Below are positions 1 through 5,038 of a stretch of 5,038 nucleotides of DNA, piece by piece. The notes under the pieces are model-generated. The model did not search any database. It was given only the letters and a program-made list of their open reading frames with translations, and was not told the DNA's origin. A program made the position numbers and the translations under genes. The DNA comes from an uncultured Collinsella sp. (GTDB lineage: Bacteria > Actinomycetota > Coriobacteriia > Coriobacteriales > Coriobacteriaceae), in contig CAUDVX010000072.1 in the NCBI GenBank assembly GCA_958452935.1, forward strand, positions 1 to 5,038, written 5' to 3'. How positions within the stretch are numbered: the stretch's first letter is position 1; each line of letters opens with the position of its first letter.

Positions 1-20
1 GCCCGCGCAGCGTCGACTGG

Positions 21-44
21 TCCGCCGTTCGGTAGAACGGCGGA
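21..44 (-). terminator. Perfect hairpin after livF, possible operon-end structure
   Basis: TCCGCCGTTC (21-30) and GAACGGCGGA (35-44) pair perfectly over 10 positions around a 4-base loop. The structure begins 5 bases after the livF stop. Neither strand shows a T-run after it (minus strand continues CCAGTCGACG), so it is not a classic Rho-independent terminator. It could protect the mRNA 3' end or act with Rho. Positions 1-49 contain no coding region I can support. Confidence 0.45.
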
Positions 45-49
45 ACCTC

Positions 50-763
50 CTAGCCTCCGAGGTAAGCCTTGCGGACGTTATCGTCGTGCAGGAGCTCTTG
101 GCCCGTGCCGGTCATGGTGATCTTGCCGGTCTCGAGCACATAGCCGCGCGTGGCGATCGAGAGCGCCATCTGTGCGTTCTGCTCGACCAGAAGCACCGTG
201 GTGCCGGCCTTGTGCAGGTCCTCGACAATCTGGAAGATCTGCTCAATCAGAATCGGCGCCAGGCCCATGGAAGGCTCGTCGAGCATGAGCAGCTTAGGGT
301 TACTCATAAGAGCGCGGCCCATAACGAGCATCTGCTGCTCGCCGCCCGAAAGGGTGCCGGCGACCTGGCGACGGCGCTCCTTCAGGCGCGGGAACTGCTC
401 GTAGACGCGCTCAAGGCCCGGAGCGACCGTGGACTTGGGCTGTGTATAGGCGCCCATCTCCAGGTTCTCCTCGACCGTCATCTGCAAAAAGGCGCGACGG
501 CCCTCGGGCACCTGTGCCAGGCCCTTGCCCACCAGCTTGTCGGCAGGCGTATGAGTAATGTCCTCGCCCATAAACTTGATGGAGCCGGTCTTGGAACGCA
601 GCAGGCCCGAGACGGTTTTAAGCGTCGTAGACTTACCGGCACCGTTCGCACCGATCAGGGCCACAATCTCACCCTCGTTGACGTTAAAGGAGATGTCCTT
701 GATGGCGTGGATGGCGCCGTACCAGACGTTGATGTTGTAGACGGAAAGCATCGGCTCTGCCAT
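50..763 (-). CDS. livF: Branched-chain amino acid ABC transporter ATP-binding protein LivF
   Basis: The partner ATPase to LivG and the last gene of the operon in this window. The 237-residue product matches the usual LivF length. Walker A GANGAGKS is at 38-45, the family-typical AQVPEGRRAF at 83-92 (Q84 in the Q-loop position), the signature LSGGEQ at 138-143, and Walker B LLMLDEP at 158-164 with catalytic Glu163. The switch histidine of most ABC ATPases is replaced by Gln195 in VEQN, a known LivF trait (E. coli LivF also reads VEQN), so it is not damage. The C-terminal AYLGG ending is also common in the family. The ATG at 763 has AAGGGG (773-778) 9 bases upstream, and that site encodes the last residues of livG. 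This supports coupling of translation to livG. The in-frame ATG at 751 lacks a ribosome-binding site. Confidence 0.95.
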   Translation of the reverse strand: MAEPMLSVYNINVWYGAIHAIKDISFNVNEGEIVALIGANGAGKSTTLKTVSGLLRSKTGSIKFMGEDITHTPADKLVGKGLAQVPEGRRAFLQMTVEENLEMGAYTQPKSTVAPGLERVYEQFPRLKERRRQVAGTLSGGEQQMLVMGRALMSNPKLLMLDEPSMGLAPILIEQIFQIVEDLHKAGTTVLLVEQNAQMALSIATRGYVLETGKITMTGTGQELLHDDNVRKAYLGG

Positions 764-769
764 TTAGTT

Positions 770-1624
770 CTACCCCTTATCCTGCTTGCCCAGATATGCC
801 TCGATAACGGCGTCGTTGTTCTGGATTTCCTCGGCCGTGCCCTTGGCGATGACCTTACCAAAGTTGAGCACGCAGATGCCCTCGCAGATGTTCATAACGA
901 GCGACATATCATGCTCGATAAGCATGATGGCAATGCCGAAGGTGTCGCGAATCTTAACGATGTTCTCCATGAGTTCCGCGGTCTCGGACGGGTTCATGCC
1001 GGCGGCAGGCTCGTCGAGCAGCAGCAATTTGGGGTTGGTGGCAAGCGCGCGGACGATCTCCAGACGACGCTGGGCGCCGTAAGGCAGCGAGCCGGCCTGC
1101 TCGTTTGCCAGATGCTCCATATCAAAGATGGACAGCAGCTCCATGGCGCGCTCGTGGGCAGCCTTCTCGTGCTTCCAATACGTCGGCAGGCGCAGCACGC
1201 CCTCAAAGCCGGAGTAACGCTCCTGGTTATGCAGGCCGACCTTAACGTTATCCTCCACCGTCATGGTATTAAACAGGCGAATGTTCTGGAAGGTACGGGC
1301 AATACCCATGCGGTTGACCTGGTAGACCGACTTGCCCGAGGTGTCCTCGCCGTCGAGCAGGATGGTGCCGTGCGTGGGCTGGTACACCTTGGTGAGCAGG
1401 TTGAAGACCGTGGTCTTGCCGGCGCCGTTGGGACCGATCAGACCGGCAATCTCGGTCTTGCCGATAGTCAGGCTAAAGTCGTCGACTGCCTTAAGGCCAC
1501 CGAACTCAATGCCCAGGTGGATGCACTCGAGTGCCGGGCGCTCGCCCAGGTCGCGGTCGGGAACGATGGCGCCAGAAGGATACGGGACCATCTTGCCCTT
1601 GTTGAACTCAAATTTACTGGGCAT
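770..1624 (-). CDS. livG: Branched-chain amino acid ABC transporter ATP-binding protein LivG
   Basis: A cytoplasmic ATPase that powers uptake as a heterodimer with LivF. In the 284-residue product, Walker A GPNGAGKT is at 64-71, the Q-loop glutamine at 113 (TFQNIRLF), the LivG-style signature LPYGAQRR at 180-187, Walker B LLLLDEP at 200-206 with catalytic Glu205, and the switch His238 in IEHD. All nucleotide-binding motifs are intact. The start is the ATG at 1624: an excellent AAGGAGGTG (1632-1640) lies 7 bases upstream, inside the end of livM. A TTG at 1651 is rejected for lack of such a site. Compared with E. coli LivG (about 255 residues), roughly 25 extra residues precede the ABC core, which begins near PALECIHLGIEFGG (30-43). 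A later ATG at 1591 would remove 11 of these but has a weaker site. It stops with TAG, 6 bases before livF. Confidence 0.95.
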   Translation of the reverse strand: MPSKFEFNKGKMVPYPSGAIVPDRDLGERPALECIHLGIEFGGLKAVDDFSLTIGKTEIAGLIGPNGAGKTTVFNLLTKVYQPTHGTILLDGEDTSGKSVYQVNRMGIARTFQNIRLFNTMTVEDNVKVGLHNQERYSGFEGVLRLPTYWKHEKAAHERAMELLSIFDMEHLANEQAGSLPYGAQRRLEIVRALATNPKLLLLDEPAAGMNPSETAELMENIVKIRDTFGIAIMLIEHDMSLVMNICEGICVLNFGKVIAKGTAEEIQNNDAVIEAYLGKQDKG

Positions 1625-2693
1625 CGGCTGCCACCTCCTTCTTGGAAGCAAAGCGGTCCTTGACGCGACCGAAGAACGCCTTGAGCTGCGGGTTGTTGGT
1701 AAAGATCATGACCAGGATCAACACGATGGCGTAGATGAGCATGCGGTAGTCCGAGAACTGACGGAGCAGCTCGGGAAGCACCGTGAGCAACGCCGCCGCG
1801 ATGACGGAACCGCGCATGTTGCCCAGGCCGCCCAGGACCACGAACACCAGAATGAGGATCGACGTGTTGAAGTCGAACTTGGTGGCGGAGAGCTGCGAGA
1901 AGTTACCGCCGAAGAGGGCTCCGGCAGCACCGGCGAGGGCAGCGGAAACCACGAAGGCAATCATGCGGTACTCGGTGACGGAGATGCCTACGGACTCGGC
2001 TGCAATCTTGTTATCGCGCACGGCCATAATGGCACGGCCGGTACGGCTGCGAACCAGGTTGAGCACGATCACGAGTGCGACCATGACCAGGATGGCACCG
2101 GCGAGGAAGGTCGAGTACGTCGACACGCCCGAGGCGCCCTGGGCGCCCTTGATAATGGCGGTGCCGTCCTCGAGCAGGTGCAGGTCGTCGATCGTAGAGT
2201 TGCCCGTGATGTTAAAGATCACGTGCAGGCCACGGGAGTCGACGCCCACAATGAGGCAGGTGACGATCTCTTTGATGATCTCGCCAAAAGCCAGGGTCAC
2301 GATGGCCAGATAGTCGCCGCTCAGGCGCAGGACCGGGATACCAATCAAGAAGCCCAGGATGGCAGCGGCGATTGCGCCGACCACAATGCTGATAATCAGA
2401 CGCATCGGATCGGAGGGAACGGCGCTCTCGAGGGCGACCGCGGTGACGATGCCCGTGTAGGCACCGACACTCATAAAGCCCGCATGGCCCAGCGACAGGT
2501 CGCCCGCGATGCCGACGACAAGGTTGAGGGAAATGGCCATGACGATGTAGGCCGTAATAGGAACCAACTGACCGGCGATCATGCGCGGAATCATGTGGCT
2601 AGACTGCATAAAGAACACGATGGCGAACGCCACAAGGCACATGGCGTACGTAACAAAGTCGTGACGCGTCTGCTTGTCTTTAAGAAACTTCAT
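1614..2693 (-). CDS. livM: Branched-chain amino acid ABC transporter permease LivM
   Basis: The second membrane subunit, expected to pair with LivH. The 359-residue product has about nine hydrophobic segments (near 13-30, 44-64, 68-88, 98-120, 125-149, 193-214, 242-262, 276-296, 315-332). The LivM hallmark SLNLVVGIAGDLSLGHAGF (55-73) is present, as is the EAA-type loop around 221-258 (AIMAVRDNKIAAESVGI onward). Residues 150-192 form a hydrophilic stretch between membrane segments, where many LivM proteins carry a TGG-NG-type motif that I do not see here. Two starts are possible. The ATG at 2693 has AGGTGA (2699-2704), overlapping the livH stop, 5 bases upstream. A GTG at 2702, right after the livH stop, has GAAGG (2708-2712) 5 bases upstream and would add three residues (first residues MSGM). 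I prefer ATG on codon grounds. The 3' end overlaps livG by 11 bases. Confidence 0.93.
   Translation of the reverse strand: MKFLKDKQTRHDFVTYAMCLVAFAIVFFMQSSHMIPRMIAGQLVPITAYIVMAISLNLVVGIAGDLSLGHAGFMSVGAYTGIVTAVALESAVPSDPMRLIISIVVGAIAAAILGFLIGIPVLRLSGDYLAIVTLAFGEIIKEIVTCLIVGVDSRGLHVIFNITGNSTIDDLHLLEDGTAIIKGAQGASGVSTYSTFLAGAILVMVALVIVLNLVRSRTGRAIMAVRDNKIAAESVGISVTEYRMIAFVVSAALAGAAGALFGGNFSQLSATKFDFNTSILILVFVVLGGLGNMRGSVIAAALLTVLPELLRQFSDYRMLIYAIVLILVMIFTNNPQLKAFFGRVKDRFASKKEVAADAQ
1632..1640 (-). promoter_or_regulatory. livG ribosome-binding site inside livM
   Basis: AAGGAGGTG is a near-perfect complement to the 16S rRNA tail, 7 bases before the ATG at 1624. It lies in the last codons of livM, so livM translation runs over the site and its stop at 1614-1616 falls 8-10 bases inside livG. 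This arrangement favours translational coupling and fixes the livG start. Confidence 0.75.
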
Positions 2694-2698
2694 ACCGC

Positions 2699-2704
2699 TC
2701 ACCT
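2699..2704 (-). promoter_or_regulatory. livM ribosome-binding site overlapping the livH stop
   Basis: AGGTGA shares bases with the livH stop codon (2703-2705) and lies 5 bases before the ATG at 2693. A competing GAAGG at 2708-2712 could serve a GTG start at 2702. Either way livM initiation is tied to livH termination. Confidence 0.55.
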
Positions 2705-3584
2705 ACACCTTCTCGGGGACGTACTTGCCCAAGAGGCCGGCAGGCTTGACGAGCAGGACGATGATCAGAACACCAAAGACGATGGAGTTGGCAAGACTCG
2801 TGGAAATGTAGGCCTGCGCCATCGCTTCGATGATGCCGATGAGAATGCCGCCGACAAAGGCGCCGGGGATGGAGCCGATGCCACCGAAGACGGCGGCGTC
2901 GAAGGCCTTGATGCCAGGCATGGCACCCGTCGTGGGCTGCAGCACCGGCGAGTAAGAGCACAGCAGCACGCCGGCGATGGCGGCAAGGGCAGAGCCGATG
3001 GCAAACGTCATAGAGATGGTGCGGTTGACGTTGATGCCCATGAGCTGAGCGGCGGCCTTGTCCTCGGACACGGCGCGCATGGCCTTGCCCATCTTGGTCT
3101 TACCTGTAAAGAACATCAGGCCGGCCATGATAACCAGGCAGGCGACGATGGTGACGAGCGAGACGGCGCTTACGTTGAACTTGGCCAAGAACTCCGGCAC
3201 CTGGAAGGTGACAAGCGAAGTGAAGTTCTTGGGCGTGGCGCCCCACAGAAGCTGCGCGGCGTTCTGCAGGAAGTAAGACACGCCGATGGCCGTGATCAGA
3301 ACGGCCAGCGGGCCTGCTTGGCGCAGCGGCTTATAGGCCAGACCCTCGATGAGAACACCGAGAACCGTGCAGACCACACAAGAGAGAACTACAGATGCCC
3401 AGCCCGGGAGGCCGAGATACGACGTGGCGCAGAACGAGACATAGGCACCGACCATGATGACGTCGCCGTGAGCAAAGTTGAGCATCTTGGCGATACCGTA
3501 GACCATGGTGTAGCCCAACGCGATGATGGCGTAGACGCTGCCCATGGACAGGCCGTTGACCAGGTATTGGATAAAGACCGTCAT
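2703..3584 (-). CDS. livH: Branched-chain amino acid ABC transporter permease LivH
   Basis: One of the two integral-membrane subunits forming the translocation pathway. The 293-residue product has the length usual for LivH. It has about eight hydrophobic segments, roughly at 8-30, 36-50, 60-80, 90-112, 136-158, 187-210, 222-250 and 260-280. The N-terminal family hallmark is clear: NGLSMGSVYAIIALGYTMVY (10-29) and then LNFAHGD (35-41). The cytoplasmic EAA-like coupling loop lies near 166-204 (KAMRAVSEDKAAAQLMGI onward), followed by GGIGSIPGAFVGG (234-246). I chose the ATG at 3584 because AAAGGGGG (3594-3601) sits 9 bases upstream. The ATG at 3593 abuts that site, and a TTG at 3677 would place the start inside a stem-loop. 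It stops with TAG directly before livM. Unlike the rest of the operon it is separated from its upstream gene (livK) by a structured 139-base gap. Confidence 0.94.
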   Translation of the reverse strand: MTVFIQYLVNGLSMGSVYAIIALGYTMVYGIAKMLNFAHGDVIMVGAYVSFCATSYLGLPGWASVVLSCVVCTVLGVLIEGLAYKPLRQAGPLAVLITAIGVSYFLQNAAQLLWGATPKNFTSLVTFQVPEFLAKFNVSAVSLVTIVACLVIMAGLMFFTGKTKMGKAMRAVSEDKAAAQLMGINVNRTISMTFAIGSALAAIAGVLLCSYSPVLQPTTGAMPGIKAFDAAVFGGIGSIPGAFVGGILIGIIEAMAQAYISTSLANSIVFGVLIIVLLVKPAGLLGKYVPEKV

Positions 3585-3593
3585 GTTCCACAT

Positions 3594-3601
3594 CCCCCTT
3601 T
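3594..3601 (-). promoter_or_regulatory. livH ribosome-binding site
   Basis: AAAGGGGG lies 9 bases upstream of the ATG at 3584 and directly touches another in-frame ATG at 3593. The zero spacing to 3593 argues that 3584 is the working start. It is an all-G variant of the Shine-Dalgarno site, not the GGAGG core seen before livG. Confidence 0.65.
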
Positions 3602-3630
3602 CGAATAGGTTTCCAGTTGATGTATGAAAC

Positions 3631-3650
3631 AGGGACGTTACATCGTCCCT
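3631..3650 (-). other. Second stem-loop in the livK-livH gap
   Basis: AGGGACG (3631-3637) and CGTCCCT (3644-3650) form a perfect 7-pair stem with a 6-base loop. In the minus-strand RNA it is followed by GUUUCAU, only a short U stretch. It lies between the larger hairpin at 3661-3692 and the livH ribosome-binding site. Its UCCCU arm could alternatively pair weakly with the AGGGG of that site; this is inference only. Confidence 0.45.
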
Positions 3651-3660
3651 AGATACCAAG

Positions 3661-3692
3661 CAAGCAGGGAAGGCCAAAACCTCCCCTGCTTG
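3661..3692 (-). terminator. Strong stem-loop after livK (partial terminator or mRNA-stabilising hairpin)
   Basis: Arms 3661-3673 and 3680-3692 pair over 13 positions around a 6-base loop. The DNA has one mismatch (3670/3683). In the minus-strand RNA this becomes a G-U wobble, so the stem is unbroken only in the livK transcript. It starts 31 bases past the livK stop. The RNA after the stem reads CUUGGUAUCU, with no U-run, so full intrinsic termination is unlikely. Attenuation or protection of a livK-only mRNA 3' end is more plausible. A weak 4-5 pair stem (3701-3720) followed by four Us precedes it. Confidence 0.55.
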
Positions 3693-3723
3693 GGATCAAA
3701 ACCGCTCTATGTAAGGCGGCCAA

Positions 3724-4911
3724 TTAGGCCTGTACGTACTTGCCGTCGGTGATGACGTAAGCCGTGGGCTCCTTCTGGACCTGGCCCTTATCGTTCCAGG
3801 TAAGCTTGCCGGTCAGACCGTCAACGGTAATCTTGAGCATAGCCTTGGACAGCTTCTCGGCGACCTCGGTCGGATCGGCGTCGACACCAAGACCGGCCTC
3901 CTTGACGGCCTCGGCCACCGCGTGCACGCCGTCGTAGGCGTCGGCGGCAAACTGGTCGGGGGTATCGCCGTACTTATCCTTGTAAGCGTTGACGAAGTCG
4001 GCGTTCTTCTCGTCGTCGGCGGAGAACGGAGTCATGAGCAGCAGACCCTCGGCAAGAGAGGTATCGAAGCCCTCAACGCCCAGGATGCCGTCCATGCCGT
4101 CGCAGCCCATCATCTTGACGTCGTAGCCCATGTCCTTGGCGTTCTTGAGCAGGACGGACGCCGGCGTGTAGTAGATCGGCGCAAAAATCATGGTGGCGCC
4201 GGCCTCCTTGGCCTTGGTGAGCTGGTTGGTAAAGCTCGTGGCGGAGTCGTCCTTAAAGGTCTCCTCGTCAACAACCTCGAGCTTGGACTCAGCGGCCTGA
4301 GCCTTAAAGGAATCTGCGATGCCCGAAGAATAGGCGTCGCCGGAGTTATAGAACAGCACGAACTTCTCGTTCGGATACTTCTGGGCCAGGAACTTGGCAG
4401 CGTTGACACCCTGGTTGGGGTCGGTAAAGCAAACCTGGAAGACGCAATCCTTGCCGTCGGTGACGTCCTCGGAGGACGCGGACGGAGTAATCATGAACGT
4501 CTTGGGGTCGTTACCGCACTCGGCGGCAACGGCAACCGACGCACCCGTGGTGGTCGGGCCGACGAGGGCCTGCATGCCCCAGTCGAGCAGGGTGTTGAAG
4601 GCGTTGACGGCCTTCTCGCCGTCGGCCTGGTCATCCTCGGCCTTGCTGGCAAGCGGCAGCTCCTTGGTCGAGAAATCCTTGCAGCCAAGCTCGACACCCT
4701 GGGTAACGGACTTGCCGTAGGACGCGTTGGCGCCGGTCAGCGGGCCGATGGTGCCGATCTTAAACGAAGCGTCGCTCGAAGCGGAACCGCTGTCGCCGCC
4801 GTTGGAGGAGCAGCCAGCTAGAATGGACATCGCCCCCAGACCTGCTGCGCTCGCGATAACGCTCCTGCGATTCATAACAGGGTTCAATGACTTACCGGTG
4901 AGGCTCGACAT
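3724..4911 (-). CDS. livK: Branched-chain amino acid ABC transporter substrate-binding lipoprotein
   Basis: This is the extracytoplasmic receptor that captures the substrate, probably leucine, isoleucine or valine, and hands it to the LivH-LivM channel. The 395-residue product fits the type 1 periplasmic-binding-protein family (Peripla_BP_6/LivJ). Residues 13-34 form a lipoprotein signal: a twin-arginine pair (R15, R16), a hydrophobic stretch, and a lipobox L-A-G-C with the lipidated Cys at 34. A Ser/Gly-rich linker (35-49) leads into the mature domain, which opens with IGTIGPLTG (52-60). Other family-like stretches are GPTTTGAS (118-125), ITPSASS (141-147), the PIYYTPAS segment near 245-252 and GCDGMDG (269-275). 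The ATG at 4911 has an AGGAG site 6 bases upstream (4918-4922); the later ATG at 4875 has none. First gene of the operon. The exact ligand cannot be read from sequence: other amino acids or amides are possible. E. coli has two paralogues, livJ and livK, so the symbol is by convention. Confidence 0.93.
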   Translation of the reverse strand: MSSLTGKSLNPVMNRRSVIASAAGLGAMSILAGCSSNGGDSGSASSDASFKIGTIGPLTGANASYGKSVTQGVELGCKDFSTKELPLASKAEDDQADGEKAVNAFNTLLDWGMQALVGPTTTGASVAVAAECGNDPKTFMITPSASSEDVTDGKDCVFQVCFTDPNQGVNAAKFLAQKYPNEKFVLFYNSGDAYSSGIADSFKAQAAESKLEVVDEETFKDDSATSFTNQLTKAKEAGATMIFAPIYYTPASVLLKNAKDMGYDVKMMGCDGMDGILGVEGFDTSLAEGLLLMTPFSADDEKNADFVNAYKDKYGDTPDQFAADAYDGVHAVAEAVKEAGLGVDADPTEVAEKLSKAMLKITVDGLTGKLTWNDKGQVQKEPTAYVITDGKYVQA

Positions 4912-4917
4912 GCGGCT

Positions 4918-4924
4918 CTCCTCT
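4918..4924 (-). promoter_or_regulatory. livK ribosome-binding site
   Basis: AGAGGAG on the minus strand, with core AGGAG at 4918-4922, ends 6 bases before the ATG at 4911. It decides the livK start in favour of 4911 over the ATG at 4875, which is preceded by no purine-rich site. This choice places 12 residues ahead of the twin-arginine signal core. Confidence 0.75.
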
Positions 4925-4932
4925 CAAATCTC

Positions 4933-4953
4933 GTCGGGTTTCGGTTACCCGAC
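4933..4953 (-). other. Leader stem-loop before livK
   Basis: GTCGGGT (4933-4939) and ACCCGAC (4947-4953) form a perfect 7-pair, G+C-rich stem with a 7-base loop. It ends 8 bases before the livK ribosome-binding site, leaving that site single-stranded in this fold. With the neighbouring stem at 4965-4978 it forms a compact structured 5' leader, which could modulate mRNA stability or translation. Confidence 0.45.
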
Positions 4954-4964
4954 AGGCCATCCTT

Positions 4965-4978
4965 CGCCGTGTTCGGCG
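4965..4978 (-). other. Short upstream leader stem-loop
   Basis: CGCCG (4965-4969) and CGGCG (4974-4978) pair perfectly over 5 G+C positions around a 4-base loop. It lies 11 bases upstream of the larger leader stem in the livK transcript. If transcription starts near 4980, which is unproven, this hairpin would sit at the 5' end of the mRNA, a typical place for a stabilising structure. Confidence 0.35.
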
Positions 4979-4986
4979 TTCGCAAA

Positions 4987-5038
4987 ATAGTAGACGCTTT
5001 AGTTGAGAAAAGTGGCGATTATTTCAACTTTTCTTTTG
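4987..5038 (-). promoter_or_regulatory. Probable livK operon promoter region
   Basis: This is the most A/T-rich stretch in the window. On the minus strand an A-rich run (5028-5038, UP-element-like) precedes TTGAAA (5022-5027), a 5/6 match to the -35 consensus. No good -10 sits 16-18 bases after it. TACTAT at 4987-4992 is a fair -10 but lacks a matching -35. The region is therefore assigned from composition and place, and the transcription start is not resolved. Confidence 0.35.
5001..5029. promoter_or_regulatory. Inverted repeat upstream of livK, candidate operator
   Basis: AGTTGA (5001-5006) and TCAACT (5024-5029) are perfect inverted arms. Extended to 11 bases per arm (5001-5011, 5019-5029), 9 of 11 positions match around a 7-base centre. 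A second dyad, AAAAGT/ACTTTT in the minus-strand reading (5027-5032 and 5008-5013), overlaps it. Location about 90 bases before livK fits a regulator site. I do not recognise the sequence as a CodY or Lrp box. Confidence 0.35.

Noticed and set aside
583..583. Missing switch histidine in LivF (Gln at residue 195 codon region)
   Set aside because: The VEQN form is a regular feature of LivF proteins, including that of E. coli, so it is neither a defect nor novel. The position given is only a marker within livF.
86..1663. A 525-codon open frame on the plus strand opposite livF and livG
   Set aside because: It is antisense to two intact ATPase genes with all motifs in place, and has the same biased composition. 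It is a shadow of codon bias.
1332..3608. A 758-codon open frame on the plus strand, opposite livG, livM and livH
   Set aside because: Its product is a low-complexity run rich in His, Asp, Gln, Arg and Gly, as expected when hydrophobic membrane-protein codons are read antisense in G+C-rich DNA. It has no recognisable domain and spans several clear minus-strand genes.
3585..3677. Longer livH start at a TTG (3677)
   Set aside because: It would begin inside the stem-loop, adds residues unlike any LivH N-terminus, and ignores the good ribosome-binding site at 3594-3601.
3922..4821. A 299-codon open frame on the plus strand opposite livK
   Set aside because: It lies wholly inside livK, has a Gly/Val/Leu-rich product with no known motif, and no upstream signals support it.
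4892..4960. A 22-residue upstream open frame overlapping the livK start in another frame
   Set aside because: The only purine-rich bases (GAAGG) touch its ATG with no spacing, and the peptide is not rich in Leu, Ile or Val, so a leader-peptide attenuator is not supported.
5001..5038. Plus-strand terminator: A/T-rich dyad followed by TTTTCTTTT
   Set aside because: The stem is mostly A/T with mismatches and a long loop, and no plus-strand gene ends before it. A regulatory dyad is the better reading.

Overview
The window carries one complete five-gene transport operon, all on the minus strand and read from right to left: a substrate-binding lipoprotein (livK type), two membrane permeases (livH, livM) and two ATPases (livG, livF). 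This is the canonical gene set and order of a high-affinity branched-chain amino acid (HAAT/Liv) ABC importer. The moderately high G+C, strong Shine-Dalgarno sites, Tat-like lipoprotein signal and protein style suggest an actinomycete of the Coriobacteriia, perhaps Collinsella. That placement is an impression from reading, not a search result.

Layout. Positions 4912-5038 are the upstream region. It is A/T-rich at its far end, with two overlapping inverted repeats and a possible -35 box, followed by a leader with two perfect stem-loops. livK (3724-4911) encodes the binding lipoprotein. A 139-base gap (3585-3723) holds a strong 13-pair stem-loop and a second 7-pair stem-loop. livH (2703-3584), livM (1614-2693), livG (770-1624) and livF (50-763) then follow with gaps or overlaps of about 10 bases or less, so they look translationally coupled. 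Positions 1-49 hold a perfect 10-pair hairpin just past the livF stop. No gene is visible there.

How it works together. LivK, anchored to the outer face of the membrane by a lipidated cysteine, would capture the amino acid and deliver it to the LivH-LivM channel. The LivG-LivF ATPase pair drives uptake. The structured gap after livK suggests a way to make much more binding protein than membrane and ATPase subunits, which is typical of such importers.

The coding content is ordinary. I see no sign of a new system, mobile element, CRISPR array or RNA gene. The items worth a second look are non-coding: the paired dyads and leader hairpins before livK, the double hairpin between livK and livH, and an orphan consensus Shine-Dalgarno with a U-less hairpin after livF.
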